From the IMG/VR virus record IMGVR_UViG_3300018080_000121, positions 1-64,000 of that record: a DNA stretch of 64,000 nucleotides; one strand, given 5' to 3'. The notes beneath the pieces are model-generated. The model did no database searches. It was not told the DNA's origin and saw nothing but the letters and a program-made list of their open reading frames with translations. The position numbers and the translations under genes were made by a program. Source of the DNA: a virus. Position 1 is the first letter of the stretch, and each line of letters opens with the position of its first letter. Shown in pieces: positions 52,041 to 59,686 of this stretch.

Positions 52041-52112
52041 ATGGGTTTCTTCCGTTGTCATGGAAAGGGGGTGGGGCGACTGGGTCGTTGGGCAATTCAG
52101 GTTAACCATTAG
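52041..52112 (+). CDS. Possible 23-aa peptide
   Basis: An ATG with a strong CGGGAGGT ribosome binding site opens a 23-codon frame (MGFFRCHGKGVGRLGRWAIQ and three more). The peptide is basic and Gly-rich. The strong ribosome binding site in an otherwise gene-poor stretch is the only support. It could be a leader peptide for the downstream RNA region. Confidence 0.3.
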   Translation: MGFFRCHGKGVGRLGRWAIQVNH

Positions 52113-52132
52113 GGCAGCAAGAAGGGAACGAG

Positions 52133-52309
52133 GTGGCGAAGAAACAGGACGTGAAGAAGCTGAGAAGAAGAGTCATACATTATTATGAGCAGGCAGCGCT
52201 ACCTGTACTTATTAAAGAAGCGCAGGATCTTGGACTACGAATTCCGAAAGCCATTTTAATGGAATTTGAAAAAACGCGTCAAGATTCTCCAATGCACAAC
52301 CAAGGCTAA
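52133..52309 (+). CDS. Small basic protein, 58 aa, GTG start
   Basis: A frame starting at GTG with GAAGGGAACGAG upstream and ending TAA at 52309. The peptide (MAKKQDVKKLRRRVIHYYEQ, then AALPVLIKEAQDLGLRIPKA and a short tail) is helical and basic and looks like a real protein. It ends four bases before the first RNA hairpin. A nucleic-acid-binding partner of the RNA is possible. No family recognised. Confidence 0.45.
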   Translation: MAKKQDVKKLRRRVIHYYEQAALPVLIKEAQDLGLRIPKAILMEFEKTRQDSPMHNQG

Positions 52310-52312
52310 ATA

Positions 52313-52354
52313 ACGATAGTGATGACCAACCTCGACGTTGGAGATTGCTATTGT
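52313..52354 (+). ncRNA. Structured RNA locus, hairpin 1
   Basis: Eleven pairs (52313-52323 with 52344-52354, three of them G.U), a 2x2 internal loop, then five pairs CCAAC/GTTGG around the loop CTCGAC. It begins right after the stop of the 58-residue gene. The G.U pairs are on the plus strand. It may be part of one RNA together with the next two hairpins. Confidence 0.6.
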
Positions 52355-52359
52355 ATCGT

Positions 52360-52400
52360 ATATAATGATCGACGCACCCGACTGCGATCGATGGTTATGT
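52360..52400 (+). ncRNA. Structured RNA locus, hairpin 2
   Basis: Upper stem TCGACGCA with TGCG-A-TCGA (one bulged A at 52387), loop CCCGAC, extended below by A-U, one G/G mismatch and seven more pairs (52360-52366 with 52394-52400). The loop CCCGAC differs by one base from the CTCGAC loop of hairpin 1, a hint of a shared recognition element. Confidence 0.6.
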
Positions 52401-52413
52401 CAAATTTAGACAA

Positions 52414-52531
52414 TGCGAGTCGCTAGCACTTGACTGCTAGGAACTCCATTCTAATCTTATGTCTAATCCTTAATTGGATTAGGTGTTTGATTGGAATGGG
52501 GTTTCTAGTGGTCAAGTGCTGGCGACTCACG
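52414..52531 (+). ncRNA. Structured RNA locus, 118-nt long hairpin (hairpin 3)
   Basis: Positions 52414-52469 pair with 52476-52531 in register and without any bulge. That is 56 positions, of which 53 pair (43 Watson-Crick, 10 G.U) and three are mismatches (52416/52529, and 52457-52458 with 52487-52488), closed by the loop TTAATT. Ten G.U wobbles exist only in plus-strand RNA. In DNA or antisense RNA they would be mismatches, so the structure was probably selected as RNA. It lies between the 58-residue gene and the gene at 52589. A T-rich tract (52541-52566) follows. Function unknown. Confidence 0.75.
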
Positions 52532-52588
52532 CCTAAACCGTTTTCCGTTTTTGTCGTTTTTCGTTTGAATATTTTCGGGAGGTGCTTA

Positions 52589-53161
52589 ATGAGATTTGTC
52601 TCGGCTGAGCAATTTATAGAAAAGCTTGGCTGCAGGGTCTATCCGATAACACTGATTAAGTTTATGTTGAATAAACGGAGAATTTTACGTTACATTTCAG
52701 CAGCGGCAGGTGATGACTTTAAAGCAGCTAGCTACCAGGTGGGTCCAGAAGGATGCGAAGTATGTGAAAGTAAGAAAGAACAGAATATTCTATGTAGACA
52801 ACATACATCTATCCATCGTGTTCTTAATACTGACACAGTAGCATTTGATTTGGATACCAATTTGTACTTCTACAAGAATGAGATTTTTCGTATGGTAGGT
52901 AATCGACTTGTAATCGTATATTGTCCACATACAAAATTGATTATGGGTGAGCTTACCGACGATAAAGTACGGAAGGTAATTCCAATCACTGTAGAAGACC
53001 CTAAACTTACCTCCCTTCCTCAATATGCGAATGTTAAGAAATTTATATCTACCGAATTGATGTATAATCATATGAAATGCTGGTTTGACAGGGAGTTTTC
53101 AATAGTTACACTTCCAGATAATGGCGGAAGTAGTAATTGGTGTCTTATTACTAACAGATAG
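52589..53161 (+). CDS. Zinc-finger-containing protein, unknown
   Basis: A 190-residue protein starting at the ATG at 52589 with CGGGAGGTG upstream. Earlier in-frame codons run through the RNA hairpin and are not used. A possible metal site CEVCESKKEQNILCRQH lies near 60-76, and the rest is alpha/beta (NLYFYKNEIFRMVGNRLVIV). First protein gene after the RNA locus and just before the probable SSB. No family recognised. Confidence 0.5.
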   Translation: MRFVSAEQFIEKLGCRVYPITLIKFMLNKRRILRYISAAAGDDFKAASYQVGPEGCEVCESKKEQNILCRQHTSIHRVLNTDTVAFDLDTNLYFYKNEIFRMVGNRLVIVYCPHTKLIMGELTDDKVRKVIPITVEDPKLTSLPQYANVKKFISTELMYNHMKCWFDREFSIVTLPDNGGSSNWCLITNR

Positions 53162-53174
53162 GAGGATTTAAGAA

Positions 53175-54107
53175 ATGAGTAGTTACGAAGAGTACGCGGG
53201 TCTGGGAGAGACCGGGTATGAAGATCAAGAGCCAGTAAAGCCGGAGGATGAGTTTTTCCACGCCTTGTATATAGCTGGAAACTCAAGAGAAAACCATGCG
53301 GGTATTACTGAGCAATCAGGAAAGTTGCAGATAAGAGGTGTTGAGTATAATCTAGATGCCATAAATATGGTTATTACCCATGTTAAGAAAGTTCTGGTGA
53401 AGTCATCGAGAGATGCAAAGGGCAGAGAGAAACTGGAATGCTTCAGTTATAAAAAAGAGCCAAGACCTCCGTGGCATGGATTTGAAAATCGAGTATGTGG
53501 TTCTAACTCTGCTGAAAGAGCTGCAGATCAATGGTGCCAAGACTGTCGTGAACAGATTATCGTCGCCGGACTTTATTGTGATGCAAAGGGCAAACCGATC
53601 CTCAGCGAGGAGAAGAGACCCATTTTTATCTTTCTCAGGGGTAAGGGTATGAAATACAGTAATGTATCTGAGTACCTTGGGAGCATGTTTAAGTTGGATC
53701 TTGAACCAATGTTCCAACCTGTTACGGAAGAGAGCAAAGCGTTTGAGAAGAAAGTTGTGAATAACAAACGATTTGTTACTCAAATTGGAATGGGAAAACA
53801 ATCCTCGAATTATGGCGATAAAGATGTTTTCACTTTGACCAATACGGTTCAACTCGAAAACAAAAACGTACTTGAAGTATTGAAGATTGCGAAGCAGACT
53901 CAGGATAAATTCAATGAGAAAATGGACTGGACAAGGACTCCATCGACAAGTGGATATTCTCCGCAACAAGCTCCTGTTGACCAGTCCAATGTGATTCCTG
54001 ATTCTGAAGGGGGAGAAGCTCCAAAGCAACAAGAAGCATCTCCCGCTCAGCAACCACAACAAGCTCCAAAAGACGAGACCTTTAATTTTGAAGACATCAA
54101 TTTCTAA
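53175..54107 (+). CDS. Probable single-stranded DNA-binding protein
   Basis: A 310-residue protein. An alpha/beta core has a Cys cluster (VCGSNSAERAADQWCQDC and later LYCD), probably a zinc site as in T4 gp32. The C-terminal 80 residues are a Gln/Pro/Ser-rich linker ending in the acidic-aromatic tail DETFNFEDINF, the same type of tail that SSB proteins use to dock partners. Length is near gp32 (301). A TAGGAGGAT ribosome binding site precedes it. Identification rests on layout, not on an alignment. Confidence 0.55.
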   Translation: MSSYEEYAGLGETGYEDQEPVKPEDEFFHALYIAGNSRENHAGITEQSGKLQIRGVEYNLDAINMVITHVKKVLVKSSRDAKGREKLECFSYKKEPRPPWHGFENRVCGSNSAERAADQWCQDCREQIIVAGLYCDAKGKPILSEEKRPIFIFLRGKGMKYSNVSEYLGSMFKLDLEPMFQPVTEESKAFEKKVVNNKRFVTQIGMGKQSSNYGDKDVFTLTNTVQLENKNVLEVLKIAKQTQDKFNEKMDWTRTPSTSGYSPQQAPVDQSNVIPDSEGGEAPKQQEASPAQQPQQAPKDETFNFEDINF

Positions 54108-54303
54108 GGTCACTGATGTAAAATGTGTCGATGGAAAACGGCATAAGTGGGATAAAACAATCAAACATTGGGCGTGGTGTAAGAAATGTGGTTCTATAAC
54201 TAAGTTTCATTATCGCGCTCATCATGACAAACCATGGACACGAGTAAAAGAAAAAAGTATGCATGGCAATTATTTGATTGGAATTCCAGAACATTTACTC
54301 TAA
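54088..54303 (+). CDS. Small zinc-ribbon protein, overlapping start
   Basis: A 71-residue basic protein with KRHKWDKTIKHWAWCKKCGS and an earlier KCVDGK, a likely zinc knuckle, and several His. The only in-frame start is a TTG at 54088 that overlaps the SSB tail by 20 nt, so translation would be coupled. No family recognised. Confidence 0.45.
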   Translation: MKTSISKVTDVKCVDGKRHKWDKTIKHWAWCKKCGSITKFHYRAHHDKPWTRVKEKSMHGNYLIGIPEHLL

Positions 54304-54316
54304 AGGATGAACCTAT

Positions 54317-54339
54317 GGGAGGGACAAGATGTCCCTCCC
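54317..54339 (+). other. Perfect 9-bp hairpin in an intergenic leader
   Basis: GGGAGGGAC and GTCCCTCCC flank the loop AAGAT. It lies 13 nt after one stop and 19 nt before the next start. No T-run follows, so it is not a standard terminator. It could protect a processed 3' end or regulate translation of the following Cys-rich gene. The GGGAGG is also ribosome-binding-site-like and is hidden in the stem. Confidence 0.6.
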
Positions 54340-54358
54340 TTCAGAAAGGATGTTAAAC

Positions 54359-54715
54359 ATGAAGAGCCCTTGCGATGACTGTGTTGTTAGTATAATGTGC
54401 ACGGCGATGTGTGAGGAAGCTCTACCATATTACAAGAGTCTTGCCACTAAAGACCAAACCTTTGACCATGATCATTATTTCCATCGTGTTGAAAAGTATT
54501 GGGAGGACAAGGCGAGTGGGGTAGAGAGTCCCACGTCAATAAGGACAGAAGATTCTAATATAGAGTTACACCCAAAGGAGAAGAACGATGGCAAGAAACG
54601 TAGAACAAAAGTACTTCGAAAGATTGGACATCGCTGTGCTTCCTATCTCAAAGATAAAGTCCTTAATAAAAGGAGACATCTTGGGAACGCTGAATGCGTG
54701 GAGCAGCGGTCGTAA
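54359..54715 (+). CDS. Cys-rich mini-motif protein, overlaps MoxR gene
   Basis: A 118-residue protein beginning MKSPCDDCVVSIMCTAMCEE, one of four proteins in the window with the PCxxCV...CxxxC motif. The rest is charged. The last 128 nt overlap the MoxR gene in another phase and encode a very basic tail. The true C-terminal end may have been shorter in ancestors. AGAAAGG precedes the ATG. Probable metal binding, function unknown. Confidence 0.5.
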   Translation: MKSPCDDCVVSIMCTAMCEEALPYYKSLATKDQTFDHDHYFHRVEKYWEDKASGVESPTSIRTEDSNIELHPKEKNDGKKRRTKVLRKIGHRCASYLKDKVLNKRRHLGNAECVEQRS

Positions 54716-55811
54716 TGTTGATAAACAATGTTTTCATATAGTCGGACCCGCCGGAGTGGGAAAGACTCAAATTTGTGAACAGATACAAATCGAACTTACC
54801 GAAGAATTGAAACAGCCGGTTGAGATGATTATGGTCAAATCACCGGTCCTGTCCAGAGATGATTTCATTATCCCATTTCCGATTGTGGATAATGGAAATA
54901 CATCATTCCGAATGTTATATTCCGACTTCGTTCCGAAAGATCCAGATAGTATTGGACTATTTGTGATCGACGAATTCTCAAGAGGTGATCACTCACTTCA
55001 ACAATTGCTGTGGCAAGTACAAAATGAGTATAAGGTCCACTTGTATGATTTTCCAAAGAAGTGGTTTGTTATCTCTATTGATAACCCTGATGACTCTGAA
55101 TACCAAATGGATACAATGGAAGACGCTGCTGGGTTGAGGAGGCAGCTACATCTGTATACTGAGGTTAGTGTTCCAGACTTCTTGTCCCATGCGATGAAGA
55201 AGGAGTTCCACCCAACAATTATTCAATTTATCCAAGCTCATCCGGACTTTCTCTATGACTTTAATGCTCAGAAGGTTGGCGCGGTATTTTCTAACCCAGC
55301 AAGTTACGAGAAGTTGTCTGACCAAATGTGGAAGTTTGAGTTGGGTAGAGGAATTAAAGAAAGTTACAATGAGATAGAGCCACTTGCTGCTGGATTGCTT
55401 AATTCCAGTAAAGCAAGAATGTTTATCGAGTTCATCCAAGAAGGAAAGGATGTGAACCCAAGAGATATCTTTTATGATTATAAGAAGAAAGTACGTCCGA
55501 TAATCATAAATCTCAAAAGAGAAAAAGATAATGCCACTCTTGGAAATATTATGACTGGGTTCTTGACCTTTGTGACATCGGAACGTCCGACTCATACAAC
55601 AAAGAAAATTAAGGATAATGTCTCTCAGTTTTTGGTTGATATGCCTATTGATACTTCGGCAATCTTTATGTCATCTCTTGATGGTATGGAGAGGACTTCA
55701 CCAGAGTTTGTATACATGGCGGAATTCCATCGAGCATTGTTGGAACATGGTGATACATACCGTGTACACTTTTATGAAAAGGCGATCCAAGCAGCTGAAA
55801 ATGGGAGGTAG
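54588..55811 (+). CDS. MoxR-type AAA+ ATPase
   Basis: A 407-residue AAA+ protein with Walker A GPAGVGKTQ (53-61) and a Walker B strand FVIDEFSRG. The PLA-like element QLLWQVQNEYKVHLYD and sensor 1 region VISIDNPDD are typical for MoxR proteins working with VWA-domain partners. AAGGAGAAG precedes the ATG. It is followed two bases later by the VWA/peptidase-like gene. MoxR/VWA pairs act as remodelling chaperones for metal insertion or complex disassembly. The target here is unknown. Confidence 0.75.
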   Translation: MARNVEQKYFERLDIAVLPISKIKSLIKGDILGTLNAWSSGRNVDKQCFHIVGPAGVGKTQICEQIQIELTEELKQPVEMIMVKSPVLSRDDFIIPFPIVDNGNTSFRMLYSDFVPKDPDSIGLFVIDEFSRGDHSLQQLLWQVQNEYKVHLYDFPKKWFVISIDNPDDSEYQMDTMEDAAGLRRQLHLYTEVSVPDFLSHAMKKEFHPTIIQFIQAHPDFLYDFNAQKVGAVFSNPASYEKLSDQMWKFELGRGIKESYNEIEPLAAGLLNSSKARMFIEFIQEGKDVNPRDIFYDYKKKVRPIIINLKREKDNATLGNIMTGFLTFVTSERPTHTTKKIKDNVSQFLVDMPIDTSAIFMSSLDGMERTSPEFVYMAEFHRALLEHGDTYRVHFYEKAIQAAENGR

Positions 55812-55813
55812 GT

Positions 55814-57100
55814 ATGGAACAAAGCGAGAGATTACGAGAATTAGTAGCTGTGATGACATTTCAAAACAGTTACTGGGGTTATCTCTTTGCTAGGATTCGT
55901 CGAGTTGAAGATTCAAATCTTCCATCAATTATGGGTGTTAGTCCAAATTCGGACGGAACTATTTCATTAAGATTTCATCCGGAGTTAGTAAGAGATACAG
56001 ATGATGAAAATTTGAAATGGATCCTTGAGCATGAAGGAATGCATGTATTGAATAAACATATTCCAAGGCTCTTAACTATCTTAGCCAATGAGGTTGATCA
56101 GAAGCGAGAAATGGCTAAGATGGCAGTTTGGAATATTGCTGCGGATTGTGCAGTTAACGTGGCTATTGCAATACCCAAAATCTTAAAGATTGGTGGGAGA
56201 CCATGGACTGGTCAACATCCAGACTTATATGGACTACCAGACGATAGATCGACTGAGTATTATTTCTCCAAACTAATGAGTGAATACGATTCAATGGAGT
56301 CGGAAGGTGGAGAAGGTTCAGGAGAAGATTTGTTTGGTATGGCTGACGATGTAGATGACCATGGCTCATGGGGTAACGTAACAAAACAAGTAACAGATGT
56401 TGGATCTTTAGCAAGAAAGATTGACGGATATACAAAGAAGATAATCAAAGAATCTTTGAAAGCTGCTGGTAGGAATCGTGGTACAATACCCGGTCATATT
56501 ATGGAGCTTATTGAGTCTGCTCTTGAACCTCCAAAGGTCCCGTATTACCAATTAATCCGGCGACTTATAAGAGGCTCAAAAATGAGCAAATTCAAACGAG
56601 CATTCACAAAGGTGAATCGAAAACGAACTTATGTGTTTACAATCGGAGAACTAAATATCCCTCAAATCTCGCCGTTTCCAGGGAGAACCAGAGACTTTAC
56701 ATTCAATATCTGTGTCCTAATTGATACCTCCGGAAGTATGTCACCGGATGATATTAAAGAAGGTCTCTCAGGAGTTAAGAACATAATCGAGAATGATAGA
56801 CATTGTAAGTTGACCGTTCTTGAGAATGATACACATCTCCAAAAAGAGTACGAATGTAAAAAGATTCGTGATATTGATTTTGAAGTAAAAGGTCGTGGTG
56901 GAACTATACTCGAACCAGGACTGAGAAGAGCGAGAGAATTGAGACCGGATGTAACCTTATGTTTTACAGATGGTTACTGTGATGATATTAACACTTTACC
57001 CAGAAAGATACTTCCTCGAAAGTTAATCTGGGCGATCCAACAAAATGGTACAGCTGAACATGTGAATAAAACTGGATACATAGTGAGGATTGAAAAATGA
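55814..57100 (+). CDS. VWA-domain protein with HExxH metallopeptidase-like N terminus
   Basis: A 428-residue protein of the DUF2201 type. The N-terminal domain contains LEHEGMHVLNKH (H73, E74, H77), a zinc-peptidase-like motif. The C-terminal VWA domain has the MIDAS motif DTSGSMS (from 304) with a later CFTDGY. The middle has an acidic insert (ESEGGEGSGEDLF). It directly follows the MoxR ATPase and presumably works with it. Whether the peptidase is active is not decidable. A GGGAGGTAG ribosome binding site precedes it. Confidence 0.75.
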   Translation: MEQSERLRELVAVMTFQNSYWGYLFARIRRVEDSNLPSIMGVSPNSDGTISLRFHPELVRDTDDENLKWILEHEGMHVLNKHIPRLLTILANEVDQKREMAKMAVWNIAADCAVNVAIAIPKILKIGGRPWTGQHPDLYGLPDDRSTEYYFSKLMSEYDSMESEGGEGSGEDLFGMADDVDDHGSWGNVTKQVTDVGSLARKIDGYTKKIIKESLKAAGRNRGTIPGHIMELIESALEPPKVPYYQLIRRLIRGSKMSKFKRAFTKVNRKRTYVFTIGELNIPQISPFPGRTRDFTFNICVLIDTSGSMSPDDIKEGLSGVKNIIENDRHCKLTVLENDTHLQKEYECKKIRDIDFEVKGRGGTILEPGLRRARELRPDVTLCFTDGYCDDINTLPRKILPRKLIWAIQQNGTAEHVNKTGYIVRIEK

Positions 57101-57330
57101 TACCAGAATGGGGATGTTTCAAAGGGTTAACGTTTATGTGACTTCCACTTCAATATTGGCTACGTGTTAGCGAATTGGCGTTTATAGTCTGGGCTGTTTT
57201 TATGATCTTTACATTTACAATGATTTACCAACTCATAAAGATGGGCGCAAATGAATTTGGCGTAACGAAGTGGGAATTTATCAAGGACATGTTCAAGGAG
57301 ACGTATGGATGGATATGGAAAAAGAAATAG
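57097..57330 (+). pseudogene. Small membrane-protein frame interrupted by one UGA
   Basis: An ATG overlapping the previous TGA stop (ATGA) opens a 77-codon frame whose codon 15 is TGA (57139-57141). Before it the reading is MIPEWGCFKGLTFM. After it comes LPLQYWLRVSELAFIVWAVF, then MIFTFTMIYQLIKMG, and a basic Trp-rich end at TAG 57328. The continuous membrane-span character and the exact gap fit suggest a former or recoded gene; a single TGG-to-TGA change would explain it. Other genes here use TGA as a normal stop. It overlaps the next gene by 22 nt. Confidence 0.5.
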
Positions 57331-57722
57331 CAAATAAAATCATGCTACTTGGTAAGTGGAGCAATCCGAAACCAGGAACCGGAGCTTCTGTTATGTATCG
57401 TGCAGCTTGTGATTGTACCGATCCTGATTGTGATATCACAATAGATATGGAATATGACCCAGATTTTGGTATGATAGATCTCATGTTTTATAAAGATGTT
57501 CATACGTTTGACGAAGTATGGGACCCAGAAACTGGAGCAGATCATATTCGCAATATCATAGGACGAATCAAGAAAGCACTAAAATTGATCTTTACTGGGC
57601 GATTAAAAATGGAAGAGTCGTTCCATATCCAAGGTGAAGACCAAATTGATGGATGGATAGAAGCTCTACGAAAGGGGAAGGAGTTCATATTAGAGGACTT
57701 AAGAAAGATGCAAGAGGAGTAG
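57309..57722 (+). CDS. Unknown acidic protein before the topoisomerase
   Basis: A 137-residue protein. ATG at 57309 lies eight bases after AAGGAG, and an ATG six bases later is also possible. It contains ACDCTDPDCDITIDMEYDPD, an acidic Cys/Asp segment, and a helical end with Trp and Lys. Two bases separate it from the topoisomerase gene. No family recognised. Confidence 0.5.
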   Translation: MDMEKEIANKIMLLGKWSNPKPGTGASVMYRAACDCTDPDCDITIDMEYDPDFGMIDLMFYKDVHTFDEVWDPETGADHIRNIIGRIKKALKLIFTGRLKMEESFHIQGEDQIDGWIEALRKGKEFILEDLRKMQEE

Positions 57723-57724
57723 AT

Positions 57725-59515
57725 ATGGCACAATATACTGCGAAAGATATAAGAACGCTTAATCCAATGGAGCAGATACGTCTCTCTCCAGGTATGTGGA
57801 TTGGTCCTACAGAAGATCCACACCACCTAATTGAAGAGGCGTTGGATAATGCTCTGGATGAAGCTCAAGGAGGACACGTGTCAATAATCGCTGTGAATAT
57901 TGACACAAAGAATAATGTCTGTGCAGTTATAGATAATGGAAGAGGTATTCCAATATCTGACAATACTCCTGTAAAGATTTCTACTGAGTTATTCTCAGGA
58001 GCAAAATTCCAGGACAAAAAGACTGCATATGAAATAGCGAGTGGTCTTCATGGTGTTGGTCTTGTTGCTGTGAATGCTTTGAGTACAGATTACGAAGTAG
58101 ACATTTACAGGAATGGTAAGCATGGATATTTCCTTTTTAAAGATGGGAAGTTGAAAAAGAAGTACATTAAACCATTCAAAAGTGAAAAACCTTTTTCAAC
58201 GAAGATTCAATTCAAACCAAACCCAAAAACATTTGAAAGTACAATTCCGGATCTAGATCGAATAAGGAGACGGTTGAGTACAGCATCTGCGGAGATGGGG
58301 AAAAAGATTTCTTTTGTATTACAGGTAGATAACAAGAAAGAGGTATTCAAATTATCTCTAACGGATCACTTTGGACAGCATTGTTTAAATAATGGAGAAG
58401 AGAATACGGGTATAGCTGGATTGAAATCGTCCATAACACCTGAAGCATTTAATGTTCTCTTGTCATATTCTTTGAATGGTAGTATGACTCCAAAGGTTTT
58501 GTCATCTGTAAATCTTCTTCCGGTCGACTCAGGTGGGACACACGTCAATTGTTTTTACGATATTTTGAGAGAGTTCTTCTCTGCGAAAGCAAAGAAAGCG
58601 GGATATCGTTTCCTTCCAAATGATTGTCTGATTGGTCTGAGAGCATATTTAATGCTCAGTCTAAGAGAACCAAAGTTCTCAAGTCAGACAAAAGAGAAAC
58701 TTACCAACAGAAAAACTGACATGGAGAAATTGTCAGCTCAACTCAAAACACAAATCGAAACCTACTTTACAAAACACGGGGACAAATTAGAACTGCTACT
58801 CCAGCGTTTCGCAGACTATCGAGCGCGACTGGAAGCGAAGAAGATCAAAACCGCACCCAACGGAAAGAGAGTAGCTACGAAATTCACAAAGCTGAGAGAC
58901 TGTACGTCAAAAATGGGTGAACTGTTTATAGTAGAAGGAGATTCAGCAGGCGGCGGTTTTGTATCTTGTCGTGATCCAAGGAAGCATGCAATCTTACCTT
59001 TGAGAGGAAAAATTCCTTCAGCTGCAAGTGCGAAAGACATCTTAAAGAATAAGGAAATTGGAGAACTGATTCAGTCGTTAGGAACGGGTGTTGGACCTAC
59101 TTTCAATTTGAAGAATTTGAAGTATAATAAGATTATATGTGCTACAGATGCTGACGAGGATGGGTATCATATTCTCTGTCTTGTTACTCTGGTTTTAGCA
59201 GTTCTAGTCCCCGAAGTCATTAAAGCTGGTAAGTATTATTTCGTCCAGACTCCACTGTGGGCTATAAATGAAAGAAAAACATTTACCCCAATCTGGACAG
59301 ATGAAGAACTTACAAAAGCGAGAGAAGCAAATCGACATCTAACTCGACTCAAAGGGTTGGGTGAATTGAATCCTGACCAATTGAAAGTTGTTACGATTGA
59401 CTCAACAAGAAAACTTGTACCGATTCCATACACAAAGAATCTCGGAAAGATCATAAAACTCTTTTCGGACTCAAGTCAAAAACGAAAACTTCTAGAAGGA
59501 AAATGGAAAGTATAG
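57725..59515 (+). CDS. Type II DNA topoisomerase, ATPase/TOPRIM subunit (GyrB/gp39-like)
   Basis: A 596-residue protein with a GHKL ATPase domain (NALDEAQGGHVSIIAV, DNGRGIPI, GLHGVGLVAVNALS). The TOPRIM motifs are IVEGDSAGG (E404 and following) and DADEDGYHI (from 475). It corresponds to T4 gp39 plus gp60 in one chain. The start is the ATG at 57725, two bases after the previous stop, with GCAAGAGGAG upstream. It would relax or disentangle DNA with the subunit encoded at 59843. The C-terminal end matches the gp60 region. Confidence 0.9.
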   Translation: MAQYTAKDIRTLNPMEQIRLSPGMWIGPTEDPHHLIEEALDNALDEAQGGHVSIIAVNIDTKNNVCAVIDNGRGIPISDNTPVKISTELFSGAKFQDKKTAYEIASGLHGVGLVAVNALSTDYEVDIYRNGKHGYFLFKDGKLKKKYIKPFKSEKPFSTKIQFKPNPKTFESTIPDLDRIRRRLSTASAEMGKKISFVLQVDNKKEVFKLSLTDHFGQHCLNNGEENTGIAGLKSSITPEAFNVLLSYSLNGSMTPKVLSSVNLLPVDSGGTHVNCFYDILREFFSAKAKKAGYRFLPNDCLIGLRAYLMLSLREPKFSSQTKEKLTNRKTDMEKLSAQLKTQIETYFTKHGDKLELLLQRFADYRARLEAKKIKTAPNGKRVATKFTKLRDCTSKMGELFIVEGDSAGGGFVSCRDPRKHAILPLRGKIPSAASAKDILKNKEIGELIQSLGTGVGPTFNLKNLKYNKIICATDADEDGYHILCLVTLVLAVLVPEVIKAGKYYFVQTPLWAINERKTFTPIWTDEELTKAREANRHLTRLKGLGELNPDQLKVVTIDSTRKLVPIPYTKNLGKIIKLFSDSSQKRKLLEGKWKV

Positions 59516-59524
59516 GAGGTGTAA

Positions 59525-59686
59525 ATGTCCCAGAAGAGAAAAAATAGCACCCCAGCTAGGACCCGGTATAATGCTGAGAAGAGATGGGAAGTCAATAAAC
59601 TGAAAAAACAAGAGAAGCACAAAAAACGTGTGGAGAAGAAGGCTCAAAGGAAAAAGGACCGTGAAAATACTGAATCCATGTCGTAA
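59525..59686 (+). CDS. Very basic small protein, 53 aa
   Basis: A frame with a perfect TAGGAGGTG ribosome binding site. The peptide (MSQKRKNSTPARTRYNAEKR and a Lys-rich remainder) is almost all Lys, Arg, Glu and Gln, helical, probably nucleic-acid-binding. It overlaps the following Cys-rich gene by 26 nt. No family recognised. Confidence 0.5.
   Translation: MSQKRKNSTPARTRYNAEKRWEVNKLKKQEKHKKRVEKKAQRKKDRENTESMS

Noticed and set aside
52430-52588. A 53-codon upstream extension of the gene at 52589
   Set aside because: It runs through the long RNA hairpin, has no ribosome binding site, and the ATG at 52589 has a strong CGGGAGG signal.
51894-52588. tRNA genes in the gene-poor gap
   Set aside because: No cloverleaf with T-loop TTCGA and CCA-type acceptor could be drawn; the stems found are simple hairpins.
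57097-57330. The in-frame TGA as a sign of a recoded genetic code
   Set aside because: Many genes end at TGA, often in ATGA overlaps with the next start, so TGA is a normal stop. Only a local event is considered.
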